From positions 62,001 to 126,000 of the forward strand of contig NZ_CAMFJS010000010.1 in NCBI RefSeq assembly GCF_945956965.1: DNA of 64,000 bases, given 5' to 3'. Source of the stretch: an uncultured Roseateles sp. GTDB lineage: Bacteria > Pseudomonadota > Gammaproteobacteria > Burkholderiales > Burkholderiaceae_C. This document shows, in pieces, positions 39,363-48,604 of this stretch. The notes below the pieces were generated by a model that was not told the origin of the DNA, searched no databases, and worked only from the letters and a program-made list of their open reading frames with translations. Position 1 is the stretch's first letter, and each line of letters opens with the position of its first letter. Both the position numbers and the translations under genes were made by a program.

Positions 39363-41405
39363 TTAGGCAGCTGGCGTGTTGACCGCCTCCAGAGCTCGAA
39401 TGCGTTCCAGCAATTGCTTGAAGCGCTCAAACTCCGCGCCTTGCGGATTGCTGGCAGCCAGGCGGCTGGATTCTGCCTTGAGTTGGAGCAGCCACAAGGC
39501 TTTGATCACGGATTGAAAGTCTTCGAACTTGGATTCGTCCTCGCTGTACAACTCGCCGGTGAAGCGTTTGGCTTCGGGCAGCAAGCCTTCATCGGCCAGG
39601 GCAGCTTCGAGCACCGACCAAGGGCTGGCGCCGTGGTTGACCATATGACGCTCCAGCCAAGCCACCAATTCGCCGTGCACGCCGGGCAGTTCGTGCAGCA
39701 GTTGGTGATCGTCCGGGCTCAGGCGTGCCCACCAGTCGCTATTGAGTAGCAACATGCGCACGGCGTGGTCGGCCTTGGCGGCGGGCTGGCGGCGCGGCGT
39801 GCCTATGGTTTCGTCCTCGGGTTCGCCGCGGCGCTTCCAGTTGCCGCTGGGCTTCCAGTCCTTCTTCCACTCTTTCTTTTTCCAGGGCTTGGCGGCGCCT
39901 CCGCCTGCGGGCTCTTCCGCATGGGCAGAGGGCTCGGGGAAGTCGTAGTGCTCGTCGGCGCCGTGGCTGTCAAAGGCTTCCAGGTCTGGGAACTGATCGT
40001 GGCCGAAATCGTCGTGATGTTGCTGCGACTGCTGTTGCGGCGGCTTGGCGGCGCGTTGGCCGCTTCTTTGGCCACCGCTGCCTCCTCCCGTCGAACTGCT
40101 GACTTGCCACAAGCTCATCAATTCCTGGTCGGGCAATTGCGTGCGGCGCGCCAAATCGCCCAGCAATTGGCGCTTCAGCAGGCCATTGGGCAGGGCCTGC
40201 CAGAGCGGCTTGGCATTGGCCAGCATGCGGGCGCGGCCTTCGGCGCTGCCGAGATCGCAGCCTTCGGCGCTGGATTCCATCAATTGGCGCGACAGCGGGA
40301 TGGCCTCGCTCACGCATTGCTCAAAGGCCTCGGCGCCGTATTCGCGCACATAGCTGTCCGGATCGTGTTCGGCCGGCAGAAACAGGAATTTGATGCTGCG
40401 CACATCGGTGGCGTGAGGCAGGGCGGCTTCCAGAGCGCGTCCGGCGGCGCGGCGTCCGGCGGCGTCGCCGTCGAAGCTGAAGACCACCGATTCGGTGAAG
40501 CGGAAGAGCTTGTGCACATGCTCGGCCGTGCAGGCGGTGCCCAGGGTGGCCACGGCGTTGTTGAAGCCGCTTTGCGCCAGGGCCACCACGTCCATATAGC
40601 CTTCCACCACCAGGGCGTAGCCGCGCTGGCGCAGGCCGGCGCGGGCTTCGAACAGGCCGTACAACTCGCGGCCCTTGCTGAACACCGGTGTTTCGGGCGA
40701 GTTGAGGTATTTGGGCTCGCCCTTGTCCAGCACCCGGCCGCCGAATCCGATGGTGTCACCGGTGACGTTGCGGATGGGGAACATGATGCGATCGCGGAAG
40801 CGGTCGTAGCGCTTTTGCTCGGCTTCCGGGCCGTCCGCGTTCTGCACGATCACCATGCCGGATTCGGCCAGCAGCGGGTCGTCATAACTGGGAAAGGCGC
40901 TGGCCAGGGTGCGCCAGCCTTCGGGCGAGTAGCCCAGGGCGAATTGCGCGGCGATCTGGCCGGTGAGGCCGCGCTTTTTCAGATAGTCGATCGCCCGCGG
41001 CGACTTTTTCAGCTGCAGGCGGTAATGCGCGCTGGCTTTTTCGAGCACATCGGTGAGTGTGGCCTGACGCTGCTTTTGCTGGGCGGCGCGCTCGCGCTCT
41101 TCGGCCGAGCGCTCGTCTTCCGGCACCACCATGCCCACTTGCTGGGCCAGGTCTTGCACCGCTTCGACAAAGCCCAGTCCGCTGTGCTCCATCAAGAAGC
41201 CGACTGCATTGCCATGCACGCCGCAGCCGAAGCAGTGGTAGGTCTGGCGCGTCGGGCTGACGATGAAGCTGGGGGACTTCTCTCCATGAAAAGGGCACAG
41301 GCCTTTGTGGTTGATGCCGGCTTTTTTCAGCTCGACATGGCGGCCCACAATGTCGACGATGTCGGTGCGGGAGAGTAAATCTTGGATAAAGCCGGGAGGG
41401 ATCAC
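39363..41405 (-). CDS. dnaG: DNA primase DnaG
   Basis: 680 residues from a GTG at 41405 (MIPPGFIQDLLSRTDIVDIV). The zinc-binding site is C37-x2-H40 with YHCFGCG downstream; the RNA-polymerase-basic region and TOPRIM domain follow (VVEGYMDVVALAQSG with the catalytic Glu, and FSFDGDAAGRRA with the DxD metal site). The C-terminal part has a Gln/Gly/Pro-rich linker about 455-560, longer than in E. coli, then the helicase-binding helical domain. Primes Okazaki fragments. The gene starts 10 bp after the stop of the diguanylate cyclase-like gene, so the two may be co-transcribed. Confidence 0.97.
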   Translation of the reverse strand: MIPPGFIQDLLSRTDIVDIVGRHVELKKAGINHKGLCPFHGEKSPSFIVSPTRQTYHCFGCGVHGNAVGFLMEHSGLGFVEAVQDLAQQVGMVVPEDERSAEERERAAQQKQRQATLTDVLEKASAHYRLQLKKSPRAIDYLKKRGLTGQIAAQFALGYSPEGWRTLASAFPSYDDPLLAESGMVIVQNADGPEAEQKRYDRFRDRIMFPIRNVTGDTIGFGGRVLDKGEPKYLNSPETPVFSKGRELYGLFEARAGLRQRGYALVVEGYMDVVALAQSGFNNAVATLGTACTAEHVHKLFRFTESVVFSFDGDAAGRRAAGRALEAALPHATDVRSIKFLFLPAEHDPDSYVREYGAEAFEQCVSEAIPLSRQLMESSAEGCDLGSAEGRARMLANAKPLWQALPNGLLKRQLLGDLARRTQLPDQELMSLWQVSSSTGGGSGGQRSGQRAAKPPQQQSQQHHDDFGHDQFPDLEAFDSHGADEHYDFPEPSAHAEEPAGGGAAKPWKKKEWKKDWKPSGNWKRRGEPEDETIGTPRRQPAAKADHAVRMLLLNSDWWARLSPDDHQLLHELPGVHGELVAWLERHMVNHGASPWSVLEAALADEGLLPEAKRFTGELYSEDESKFEDFQSVIKALWLLQLKAESSRLAASNPQGAEFERFKQLLERIRALEAVNTPAA

Positions 41406-41415
41406 GGCCGGAAGT

Positions 41416-44400
41416 CTAAGCCAAGCCCGGCACTTGGCCGATAACCTGCGTCGGCCAACGTGACTGGCTGAAGCTGCGCACCCAGGCTGGCACTTCCTCG
41501 GCCGGCATGGCGTGGGCGATGCCATTGCCTTGGCCCAGCACGCAGCCCATGCTCAGCAAGGCGCTGGCATGGGCCACCGATTCCACGGCTTCAGCCACCA
41601 CGCTGCAGCCAAAGGTCTGAGCCAGGCTGATCACGCCTTCGACCAGGGCGCGGTCTTGCGCATCGACCAGCAGGTTGTGCACGAAAGATCGGTCGATCTT
41701 GAGTTCATCCACCGGCAGGCGCTTGAGATAAGTGAGGGTGGAGTAGCCGGTGCCGAAATCATCCAGTGCGAAGCGCACACCATAAGTGCGGCATTGCTGA
41801 ATCAGGGTGTAGGTGGCATCCACGTCGGCCAGGGCGGCGGATTCCAGCACTTCCAGGCACAGGTGCTGAGCGACGGGCTCGGGGTGGCGTTTGATCAGCT
41901 CCAGCAGGCGCGCCGAGAAGTCGGGCGATTGCAACTGCAGCGCCGTGACGTTGACGCTGACGCTCAGCGACAGGCCCTCGGCCAGCCATTGGGCGCTTTG
42001 CTTCAGCGCTTGGGCGATGACCCAGTCGCCCACTTGTGCGGCCAAGCCGGTGGCCTCGATCAGGGGCAGGAAATGCATGGGCGGCAAGAGGCCGCGCTCC
42101 GGGTGCAGCCAGCGCAGCAAGGCTTCCATGCCTTGAACCTGGCCGGTCTGCATATCCACCTTGGGGTGGTAGTACAGGCGCAACTCGCCGGCGTCCAGGG
42201 CTTGTTGCACACGGGTCAGGGCGATCAAGCTGGCTTCGTCACGCAGATGCTTGGCCGTGTCGAACATCTGGTAGCCATTGCGCCCGCCGTGCTTGACGCG
42301 GAAGAGGGCATGGCCGGCATGGCGCAGCAGTGTCTCGGCGTCGGACTTGTCTTGCGGGAAGTGCGTGGCGCCGATGCTGGCGGTCAAGGCCAGTTGCAGG
42401 ACCTCGGCCTTGCCGCCAGGCACCTCCGGCTCGCGCTCGAGGCGGTAGGGCAGGGTCAGCACCTTGAGCAAGCGCTCCAGGGCCAGCTGCGCCTCATCGA
42501 CCCCGCTGCTGCGCAGCAAGAGGGCGAACTCGTCGCCATTCAGGCGCGCCACCGTGTCTGACCATTGAGGCGCGCTGCGTAAGGCGGCGCGCAGGCGCTG
42601 CGCCACTTGTTTGAGCAGGGCGTCGGCGGTCTGGCTGCCGTAGCGGCTGTTGATGTGTTTGAACTGGTCCAGGTCCACCCGGCAGATGCTCAGGCGAAAG
42701 CCTTCCGCCTCGGCCTGCTGCAAGCCGCTCTTGAGGCGCAGCATGAACTCGTCGTGATTGGGTAGCAGGGTCAGGGTGTCGAAGCGGCTTTGCTGCTCCA
42801 GTGCGGCTTGCTGCTGTACCGTGCGCGTCATATCGCTGACGGTGACGACTCGGTAGCGCAGCGGACCGTCTGGTTCCGGAATGGTTGAAACCGTGAGTTG
42901 CAACTGGCAGGGTGAGCCGTCGGCACGTTCGGTCTGCACCTGGGCCTGCCAAAAGCCTTGGGTGTTCAGGTCTTGCTGCAAAGCCTCGGGGGTGAGGCCG
43001 GAGCGGCGCAGTGTCAGCGGCGTCAAGGGGGCGGCGCTGTGGCCCACCAGCACATCGCGTGTGCAGCCCATCATCTCGCAGTAGCTGGGGTTGACGTCCA
43101 GCACTCGGTTATTCATATCGGTGACCAGCAAGCCCTCATGCAGATGCTGGAACAAGCTGATGCTCATGCGCTGGCGTTCTTCGGCGGTATGGCGCCAATC
43201 CACGTCATTCAGGGTGCATTGCAGGTGCAGGGCCTGGCCGCGTTGCGGGCCTTGCGCCCGACGAGCCAAAACCTGGGCGCTCAGATCAAACCAACGCCAG
43301 GTTTTGCCCTGAGCCAGCAGGCGCAGAGTGATTTGCCGCCCATCGTCGCCCGTGGGCGCCAGCAACTCGTTCAAAGTCTGCAAGGCGCGCTCCTTGTCGA
43401 GCGGATGAACGGCTTCCAGCCACATGGTGTGGGAATGCGCCGGGCCCATATGAGGCCCGAGCAGTTCCCGCCACAGCTCGGAGGCGCTCGTCAGGCGCGC
43501 GCCCTGGCGGCTCAGGCGCCATTCGGCTTGTGCCAGATTGGCGTGCTTGAGCGTTTGCAGCCAACGCGCCTGGCGCGCCAGTTGTAAGGTTTTGAGGCTG
43601 TCGGTCAGGCAGGGGAGCGCGGCCATGCAGGCCATAAAGCCCCACAAAGACCACAGCGCTGCGTCCCCGGCTTGACGTGCGAAGGGGCCCAGTCCCTGAC
43701 TCGTGGCCAGCACAGCAAGGGTGTTGATCAGCAGGGCTGAGAGGGTGGCGATTCGGTTGTGCGGCCCCAGCGTGGTCAAGGCCAGCAAGAGCGCTGATGC
43801 GAAGAACCAAGGCAGTGCCGTGCTGGCGCTGCCTGAGGGCGTTTTTCCGGCGCTCTGAGCGGCGAGTTGATTGGCGAAATCAAGCGAGTGCCCGCCCAGA
43901 AAGACCCAGGTTGCCAAAGCGATTGCTGCAAGGCCACAGAGCGATTGGGCGGCCAGCGCCGCCGGGCTGGCTTGCTCAAGCGTCGTGGGGGCGGTGGGCG
44001 AATCCTTTGCCCTTGGATGGGCAAACACCGCCAACGACAGCAGGGCTGGCGCCAAGCTCATCACGCCAGCGGCTTGCGCGCCCCAATGCCGCGTCACGAG
44101 CTGCCAATCGAATGGCGAGCCAGCAGGCAGCAAGCTCAGCCACAGATGGGCTACCCCACTGCTCAGCAAAGGGCCCATCAGGAGCCCGAAAAGGACGAAG
44201 AGCAGCAGGTCGCGACGGCTCGCCATGGGGGCGTGGAAGTCGAAGTGCTGCCATGCGGCGCTTGCGGCGGCGGGGCCAAGCAATTGCAGCCACTCTGCGC
44301 CGGCTTGACCCAGGAGTGCGGCGCTTCCCAGGGGTATGCCGGGCTGAGCCATCGCAAAGAAATTGAGCGCCTGCGACAGTCCCACCCCGGCCAGCAGGCC

Positions 44401-44628
44401 CGACCACGCGCGCCGGCCCCAGGTGTGGCAACTCAGCAGAGCGAGTGTCATTGGCGGCCAGAGCAGCAAAGTGGCGCTGGCGCTGCCGGCGTTCAGCGTC
44501 AAGCATTGCCTGGCCAAGGCTGCGCTCAAGGCGTAGGCGAGTGCCAACAAGGCGCCGCCCAGCACCGCGCGCAGACCGGTTTGAGTCTGGGCAGCGATTT
44601 GATTGGGCTTGCGGGCTAAATCATTCAC
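41416..44628 (-). CDS. MASE1-PAS-GGDEF-EAL cyclic-di-GMP protein
   Basis: 1070 residues. About eight membrane helices in residues 20-340 form a MASE1-like sensor, followed by PAS domains (near 390-500 and 500-620, with SISLFQHLHEGLLVTDMNN). The GGDEF domain is degenerate: the signature reads ARLNGDEFALL and the DxLT motif is DTLTLLPN. The EAL domain is complete: MEALLRWLHPERG, EVLESAALAD, DDFGTGYSTLTYLKRLPVDE and KIDRSFV. The likely activity is c-di-GMP hydrolysis with a regulatory or weak GGDEF. It is 10 bp upstream of dnaG. Confidence 0.92.
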   Translation of the reverse strand: MNDLARKPNQIAAQTQTGLRAVLGGALLALAYALSAALARQCLTLNAGSASATLLLWPPMTLALLSCHTWGRRAWSGLLAGVGLSQALNFFAMAQPGIPLGSAALLGQAGAEWLQLLGPAAASAAWQHFDFHAPMASRRDLLLFVLFGLLMGPLLSSGVAHLWLSLLPAGSPFDWQLVTRHWGAQAAGVMSLAPALLSLAVFAHPRAKDSPTAPTTLEQASPAALAAQSLCGLAAIALATWVFLGGHSLDFANQLAAQSAGKTPSGSASTALPWFFASALLLALTTLGPHNRIATLSALLINTLAVLATSQGLGPFARQAGDAALWSLWGFMACMAALPCLTDSLKTLQLARQARWLQTLKHANLAQAEWRLSRQGARLTSASELWRELLGPHMGPAHSHTMWLEAVHPLDKERALQTLNELLAPTGDDGRQITLRLLAQGKTWRWFDLSAQVLARRAQGPQRGQALHLQCTLNDVDWRHTAEERQRMSISLFQHLHEGLLVTDMNNRVLDVNPSYCEMMGCTRDVLVGHSAAPLTPLTLRRSGLTPEALQQDLNTQGFWQAQVQTERADGSPCQLQLTVSTIPEPDGPLRYRVVTVSDMTRTVQQQAALEQQSRFDTLTLLPNHDEFMLRLKSGLQQAEAEGFRLSICRVDLDQFKHINSRYGSQTADALLKQVAQRLRAALRSAPQWSDTVARLNGDEFALLLRSSGVDEAQLALERLLKVLTLPYRLEREPEVPGGKAEVLQLALTASIGATHFPQDKSDAETLLRHAGHALFRVKHGGRNGYQMFDTAKHLRDEASLIALTRVQQALDAGELRLYYHPKVDMQTGQVQGMEALLRWLHPERGLLPPMHFLPLIEATGLAAQVGDWVIAQALKQSAQWLAEGLSLSVSVNVTALQLQSPDFSARLLELIKRHPEPVAQHLCLEVLESAALADVDATYTLIQQCRTYGVRFALDDFGTGYSTLTYLKRLPVDELKIDRSFVHNLLVDAQDRALVEGVISLAQTFGCSVVAEAVESVAHASALLSMGCVLGQGNGIAHAMPAEEVPAWVRSFSQSRWPTQVIGQVPGLA

Positions 44629-44809
44629 GTCATGACGGCTGGGCTATACGCGGCGGTGGAAACTTGGAGCGCCATGTCGTGTTATTCAGAAGTTATGTGC
44701 CTTAGCGCCTTGATATTCCGTCAGCCGGCAATACCGCGTGTGAACGGGAATTGCCAAGGCCGTCGGACCAACGGGGCGCAATTGCAGGGTATTCGGGTGA
44801 AGCCGCGCC

Positions 44810-44834
44810 GATAGGGCGCACTGCGCGCCCTATC
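44810..44834. other. GC-rich hairpin in the gap upstream of the GGDEF-EAL gene
   Basis: A perfect 10-bp stem, GATAGGGCGC (44810-44819) and GCGCCCTATC (44825-44834), with a 5-base loop and no T-run. The 427-bp gap 44629-45055 holds this hairpin, the H-NS terminator and no gene that I can support. Confidence 0.5.
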
Positions 44835-44985
44835 TCTAGTCGGCGCAGTGCAATATGACCAAACTGCAGCACATAAGCAGCCGGAGAATCCTAGCAGTGA
44901 CAGCCTTGCCTGCCGCCGCTTATTCCCCCCAATTCGAATGGGCGGTTAACCCTGAGTAAGCCCAGCCCAGCTGGAGTGACTGGGC

Positions 44986-45013
44986 AAAAAAAAGCCACCC
45001 TTAACAGGTGGCT
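44986..45013 (-). terminator. Intrinsic terminator of the H-NS gene
   Basis: On the minus strand AGCCACC-TGTTAAG-GGTGGCT is followed by an eight-base T-run. It lies 43 bp past the stop of the H-NS-type gene. Confidence 0.92.
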
Positions 45014-45055
45014 GATTCAATTCAAAGGCATTTGATTGCCCTTGAATCGGGCCGA

Positions 45056-45352
45056 TTAGACGTGGAAATCTGCCAGGTTGGCGCCAGCCGAAATAGCGGC
45101 TTTCAGCCACTTGGGTTGCAGGCCGCGGCCGCTCCAGGTTTCGCCAGTGGCTTGATTGCGATACTTGACCGCCACCTTGGATGTTTTTGCTTGCTTGGCG
45201 GGGCGGCTGCTCAGATCGGCTGCCGTCAAGCCATAGTCGCTCATCAAGGACTTGACTTTCGCAATCGCATCCGCGCGCTCACGTTCCTTGGTTTCCGAAA
45301 TTTGCTCGTCAAGAGCGGCTCGTTGAGCCAAAAGGTCTTTCAGTGATGCCAT
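45056..45352 (-). CDS. H-NS-family nucleoid protein
   Basis: 98 residues from the ATG at 45352. The N-terminal half is a dimerising coiled coil (MASLKDLLAQRAALDEQISE) and the C-terminal half has the H-NS DNA-binding pattern: VKYRNQATGETWSGRGLQPK followed by WLKAAI. This is the short Burkholderiales form. It typically silences AT-rich, foreign DNA, so it may also act on the AT-rich parts of the island. Monocistronic, with its own terminator. Confidence 0.93.
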   Translation of the reverse strand: MASLKDLLAQRAALDEQISETKERERADAIAKVKSLMSDYGLTAADLSSRPAKQAKTSKVAVKYRNQATGETWSGRGLQPKWLKAAISAGANLADFHV

Positions 45353-45538
45353 ATGCAAACCCTCGCGAAATATGGATAAATCCAAACTGGTGCCAGTCAT
45401 TATAGGCACAAGCTGCCCGGAAGATGTATACGGGTATTTTGCGGATGGGTTTGCAAAGGCGGCGGGATGTTGTCTGGCTGATACATCCTGATACACCTGG
45501 GGCGCCATCGAGCGATCTGATACTCGGACTGATTCAGC

Positions 45539-46588
45539 TTATTTGTAGCCGACGCGATCCAGCATTTGCTGCACCTTGGGCAGATTGGCGCCAATCTTGG
45601 CGACCGGAATGGTTTCGCTCTTGAAGGTGCCCATAGCCTCCAGCGCTGGGTTGGCAGGGCGCACGCCCGGCACGGCCGGCCATTCGTTATTACCGTTGGC
45701 GAAATAGCCTTGCGCTTCGTTGCTGCTCAGATACTCCAGGAACTTGATCGCGTTGTCGCGGTGCTTGGCATGCTTGGCGACGGCGCCGCCGGCAATATTC
45801 AGGTGAGTGCCCCAGGATTGTTGATTCGGGAATACAACGCCCACCTTTTCCATCGCCGCGCGGTCGTCCGGCTTATCTGAGCGCATCATCCGCGCCAAAT
45901 AATAGGTATTGGTGATGGCAATGCCGCATTCACCGCTGGCCACGGCCTTGATCTGGTCGGTATCGCCGCCCTTGGGGGCGCGCGCCATATTGGCGACCAT
46001 ACCTTTGAGCCAGCTTTCCGTGGCTTCTGCGCCCAAATGCTCATAGACGGCGCCGAACAGTGACAGGTTATAGGGGTGCGAACCCGAGCGGGTGCACAAC
46101 TGGCCCTTGTTTTTCGGATCGCCCAAATCCTGGTAGTTCAAAACGTCGGCTTTCTTGACGTTCAACTTGTTGTAAACAATGACGCGGGCGCGGGTCGACA
46201 GGCCAAACCATTCGATGCCTTTGTCGTCAGCTTGGGCGCGCAGATTGGCGGGAATGCGCTGCTCCAGCACGCTGGATTTGATAGGCTGAAAAAGACCGTC
46301 TTGGTCGGCTTGCCAAAGGCGGGCCGCATCCACCAACAAAATCACATCGGCGGGGCTGGCCGCACCTTCGCTTTTCAGGCGAGCCAACAGACCCGCATCA
46401 TCGGTATCTACCCGATTGATTTTGATGCCGGTGGCTTTGGTGAAATTGGCGTACAGCGCCTCATCGGTTTGGTAGTGCCGCGCCGAATATAGATTGAGGA
46501 CTTGTTGGTCCTGTGCCGAGGCTTGCAGCGCAATACCGCTGAGCAGGGCGAGAGAGAGCAAGGGCTTGACGAGCTTGGGCAGACGCAT
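45539..46588 (-). CDS. Ferric-iron periplasmic binding protein (FbpA/FutA type)
   Basis: 349 residues with a signal peptide (MRLPKLVKPLLSLALLSGIA, cleavage near ASAQ). Mature features are those of the iron-binding branch: VLNLYSARHYQTDEALYANF, GLSTRARVIVYNK, TRSGSHPYNLSLFGA and the tandem-Tyr motif TNTYYLARMM. It carries iron to an ABC permease that is not in the window. A perfect Fur-box-like palindrome 38-68 bp upstream indicates iron control. Transcribed alone. Confidence 0.93.
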   Translation of the reverse strand: MRLPKLVKPLLSLALLSGIALQASAQDQQVLNLYSARHYQTDEALYANFTKATGIKINRVDTDDAGLLARLKSEGAASPADVILLVDAARLWQADQDGLFQPIKSSVLEQRIPANLRAQADDKGIEWFGLSTRARVIVYNKLNVKKADVLNYQDLGDPKNKGQLCTRSGSHPYNLSLFGAVYEHLGAEATESWLKGMVANMARAPKGGDTDQIKAVASGECGIAITNTYYLARMMRSDKPDDRAAMEKVGVVFPNQQSWGTHLNIAGGAVAKHAKHRDNAIKFLEYLSSNEAQGYFANGNNEWPAVPGVRPANPALEAMGTFKSETIPVAKIGANLPKVQQMLDRVGYK

Positions 46589-46626
46589 GAGGACTCCGAA
46601 CCTAAAAACAGGATGGATGGGAGTCT

Positions 46627-46657
46627 AACTCAAACAAGAATGATTCTTGTTTGAGTT
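46627..46657 (-). promoter_or_regulatory. Fur-box-like 31-bp palindrome upstream of the iron-binding protein
   Basis: Two 15-bp arms, AACTCAAACAAGAAT (46627-46641) and ATTCTTGTTTGAGTT (46643-46657), are perfectly inverted around one G. The centre AAT-G-ATT matches the 7-1-7 Fur core. It lies in the promoter region of the gene starting at 46588. Confidence 0.72.
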
Positions 46658-46763
46658 TTGTCGGTGCTGTTGGCTTGCCGGATTCAGATCGCTGGCGGCA
46701 CCTGCCGGGGTGTGCGCTATGGGCTCCAATAGAGCCGCAGGCCCGGCAGGACCGGGCTGGCGC

Positions 46764-46811
46764 AAAAGCGCCCCTGATGCGCGGCATGAGGGGCGTCGCA
46801 TCAGGGCGCTT
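46764..46811 (-). terminator. Terminator-like hairpin after yggX
   Basis: Arms AAGCGCCCCTGATGCG (46766-46781) and CGCATCAGGGCGCTT (46797-46811) pair over 15 bp with one bulge. On the minus strand the stem ends in TTTTGCG, a short U-tract. It is 22 bp past the yggX stop. Confidence 0.7.
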
Positions 46812-46832
46812 AGGCTTGGGGCTGAGTCGTGC

Positions 46833-47105
46833 TCAGGCCGCCGGTGGCACGTAGCCAGCCACGGCTTCGGCGCCGGTGCCGAAGAAGAACTGCTCCATCT
46901 GGCGGGCCAGGTATTGGCGGGCGCGCAGATCGGCCAGGTTCAGGCGGTTCTCGTTCACCAGCATGGTCTGGTGCTTGAGCCACAGGGCCCAGGCTTCCTT
47001 GCTGACTTCTTGATAGATGCGCTTGCCCAGATCACCGGGGTAGGGCGCGAAGTCCAGGCCCTCGCCTTCCTTCTTCAGATGAACACATTGCACGGTGCGA
47101 GCCAT
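46833..47105 (-). CDS. yggX: YggX-type Fe(II)-trafficking protein
   Basis: 90 residues from the ATG at 47105 ([20 protein letters not shown]). Typical features are the early Cys, the [19 protein letters not shown] stretch and [12 protein letters not shown]. It protects iron-sulphur enzymes from oxidation. The ATG 14 codons upstream adds sequence with no counterpart in the family. It lies between argA and the Fur-box-controlled iron-binding protein on the same strand. Confidence 0.96.
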   Translation of the reverse strand: MARTVQCVHLKKEGEGLDFAPYPGDLGKRIYQEVSKEAWALWLKHQTMLVNENRLNLADLRARQYLARQMEQFFFGTGAEAVAGYVPPAA

Positions 47106-47192
47106 GGCTTTACCTCTTCTCAGCTTGAAAAAATCATGGCGCGCCAATGAGCGCGCCGGGGAAAAAATGAGTGGCGATGACGTTCTGCGGAC

Positions 47193-48533
47193 TTAGCTCA
47201 ACTTCTTGACCAAGACCTGCGAGCGCCTGTCCCAGTTGTATTTTCGCTTGCGTTCCTCGGGCAGCCACTCGGGGTCGACCTGGACAAAGCCGCGCTTGAT
47301 GAACCAGTGCATGGTGCGGGTGGTCAGCACAAAAATGCTGGGGATGCCCATGGCCTTGGCGCGCTGTTCGACCCGCTTCAAGATGCGGTCGCCATCGCCC
47401 TGTCCTTGCACGGCGGGTGAGACGGTCAGCGCCGCCATCTCCGCGGTTTTCGCTTCCACATAGGGGTAGAGCGCGGCGCAGCCGAAGATGACGCCGTCAT
47501 GCTCGATCACGGTGTAGAGCTCGACATCGCGCTCGATCTCGGTGCGGTCGCGTTTGACCAGGGTGCCGTCGCGCTCGAAGGGCTCGATCAAGTTAATGAT
47601 GCCGGCCACATCGTCCGAGCTGGCTTCGCGCAGGCTTTCCAGCTTCTCGTCCACCACCATGGTGCCGATGCCGTCGTGGGTGTAGACCTCTTGCAGCAGC
47701 GCCCCGTCCACCGCCAGCGGCAGGATGTGGGAGCGCTCCACGCCGCCTTGGCAGGCGCGCACGCAGTGCTGCAGATAAAAGCCCACATCCAGCGGCGAGG
47801 TTGGCTTGGGCGCGGCGGCCAGCATGCGCAGGGCGTCTTTCAGGGCCAGTTCGGTGTCGATGGCGCTGGCGGGGTCGCTCGGGTCTTCGGGAACACCGGC
47901 GACTTCGCACACAAACAGCAGTTTGTCGGCCTGCAGGGCGATGGCGGTGCTGGTGGCCACGTCTTCCATGCTCAGATTAAAGGCCTCGCCGGTGGGCGAA
48001 AAGCCAAAGGGCGAGAGCAAGACGATGGCGCCGATGTCGATGGCTTTTTGAATCGCCGTGGCGTCCACCTTGCGCACCACGCCGCTGTGCTGGAAGTCCA
48101 CGCCGTCCACGATGCCCACGGGCCGCGCGGTCAGGAAATTGCCCGACACCACCCGCACGGCTGCATTGGCCATGGGCGTATTGGGTAAGCCTTGGGAGAA
48201 CGCGGCTTCGATCTCAAATCGGAGCTGACCGGCGGCTTCTTGGGCGCAGTCCAGCGTCACGGCATCGGTGATACGCATGCCCTGGGCGTAGCGTTCGGGT
48301 TGGCCCTTGGCGGCGAGTTGCTCGTTCACCTGGGGGCGGAAGCCGTGCACCAGCACGATCTTGATGCCCATGGCATGCAGAATCGCCAGATCCTGCACAA
48401 AGGCGTTCAATTTGCCTGCGGCGACCAGCTCACCGGTCATCCCGACCACAAAGGTTTCCCCTCGGTAGGCGTGGATATAGGGCGCGACGGAGCGAAACCA
48501 GGGGACGAAGGTGTGGGGGAAAACCAGGCTCAT
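47193..48533 (-). CDS. argA: Amino-acid N-acetyltransferase ArgA
   Basis: 446 residues. The N-terminal amino-acid-kinase-like domain (FVVGMTGELVAAGKLNAFVQ, then VLVHGFRPQVNEQLAAKG) is followed by a GNAT domain about 300-446 with the acetyl-CoA loop VSPAVQGQGDGDRIL. This is the feedback-inhibited NAGS of the arginine pathway: acetyl-CoA plus glutamate to N-acetylglutamate. The length matches E. coli ArgA. Divergent from hrpA, with 71 bp between. Confidence 0.96.
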   Translation of the reverse strand: MSLVFPHTFVPWFRSVAPYIHAYRGETFVVGMTGELVAAGKLNAFVQDLAILHAMGIKIVLVHGFRPQVNEQLAAKGQPERYAQGMRITDAVTLDCAQEAAGQLRFEIEAAFSQGLPNTPMANAAVRVVSGNFLTARPVGIVDGVDFQHSGVVRKVDATAIQKAIDIGAIVLLSPFGFSPTGEAFNLSMEDVATSTAIALQADKLLFVCEVAGVPEDPSDPASAIDTELALKDALRMLAAAPKPTSPLDVGFYLQHCVRACQGGVERSHILPLAVDGALLQEVYTHDGIGTMVVDEKLESLREASSDDVAGIINLIEPFERDGTLVKRDRTEIERDVELYTVIEHDGVIFGCAALYPYVEAKTAEMAALTVSPAVQGQGDGDRILKRVEQRAKAMGIPSIFVLTTRTMHWFIKRGFVQVDPEWLPEERKRKYNWDRRSQVLVKKLS

Positions 48534-48604
48534 GCCCGGATTGTGCCGCAGCGATGCCGCCGCTTGCGGCCGCTGGCCTCGCCTGCACGGATAATCCGCG
48601 CCTC

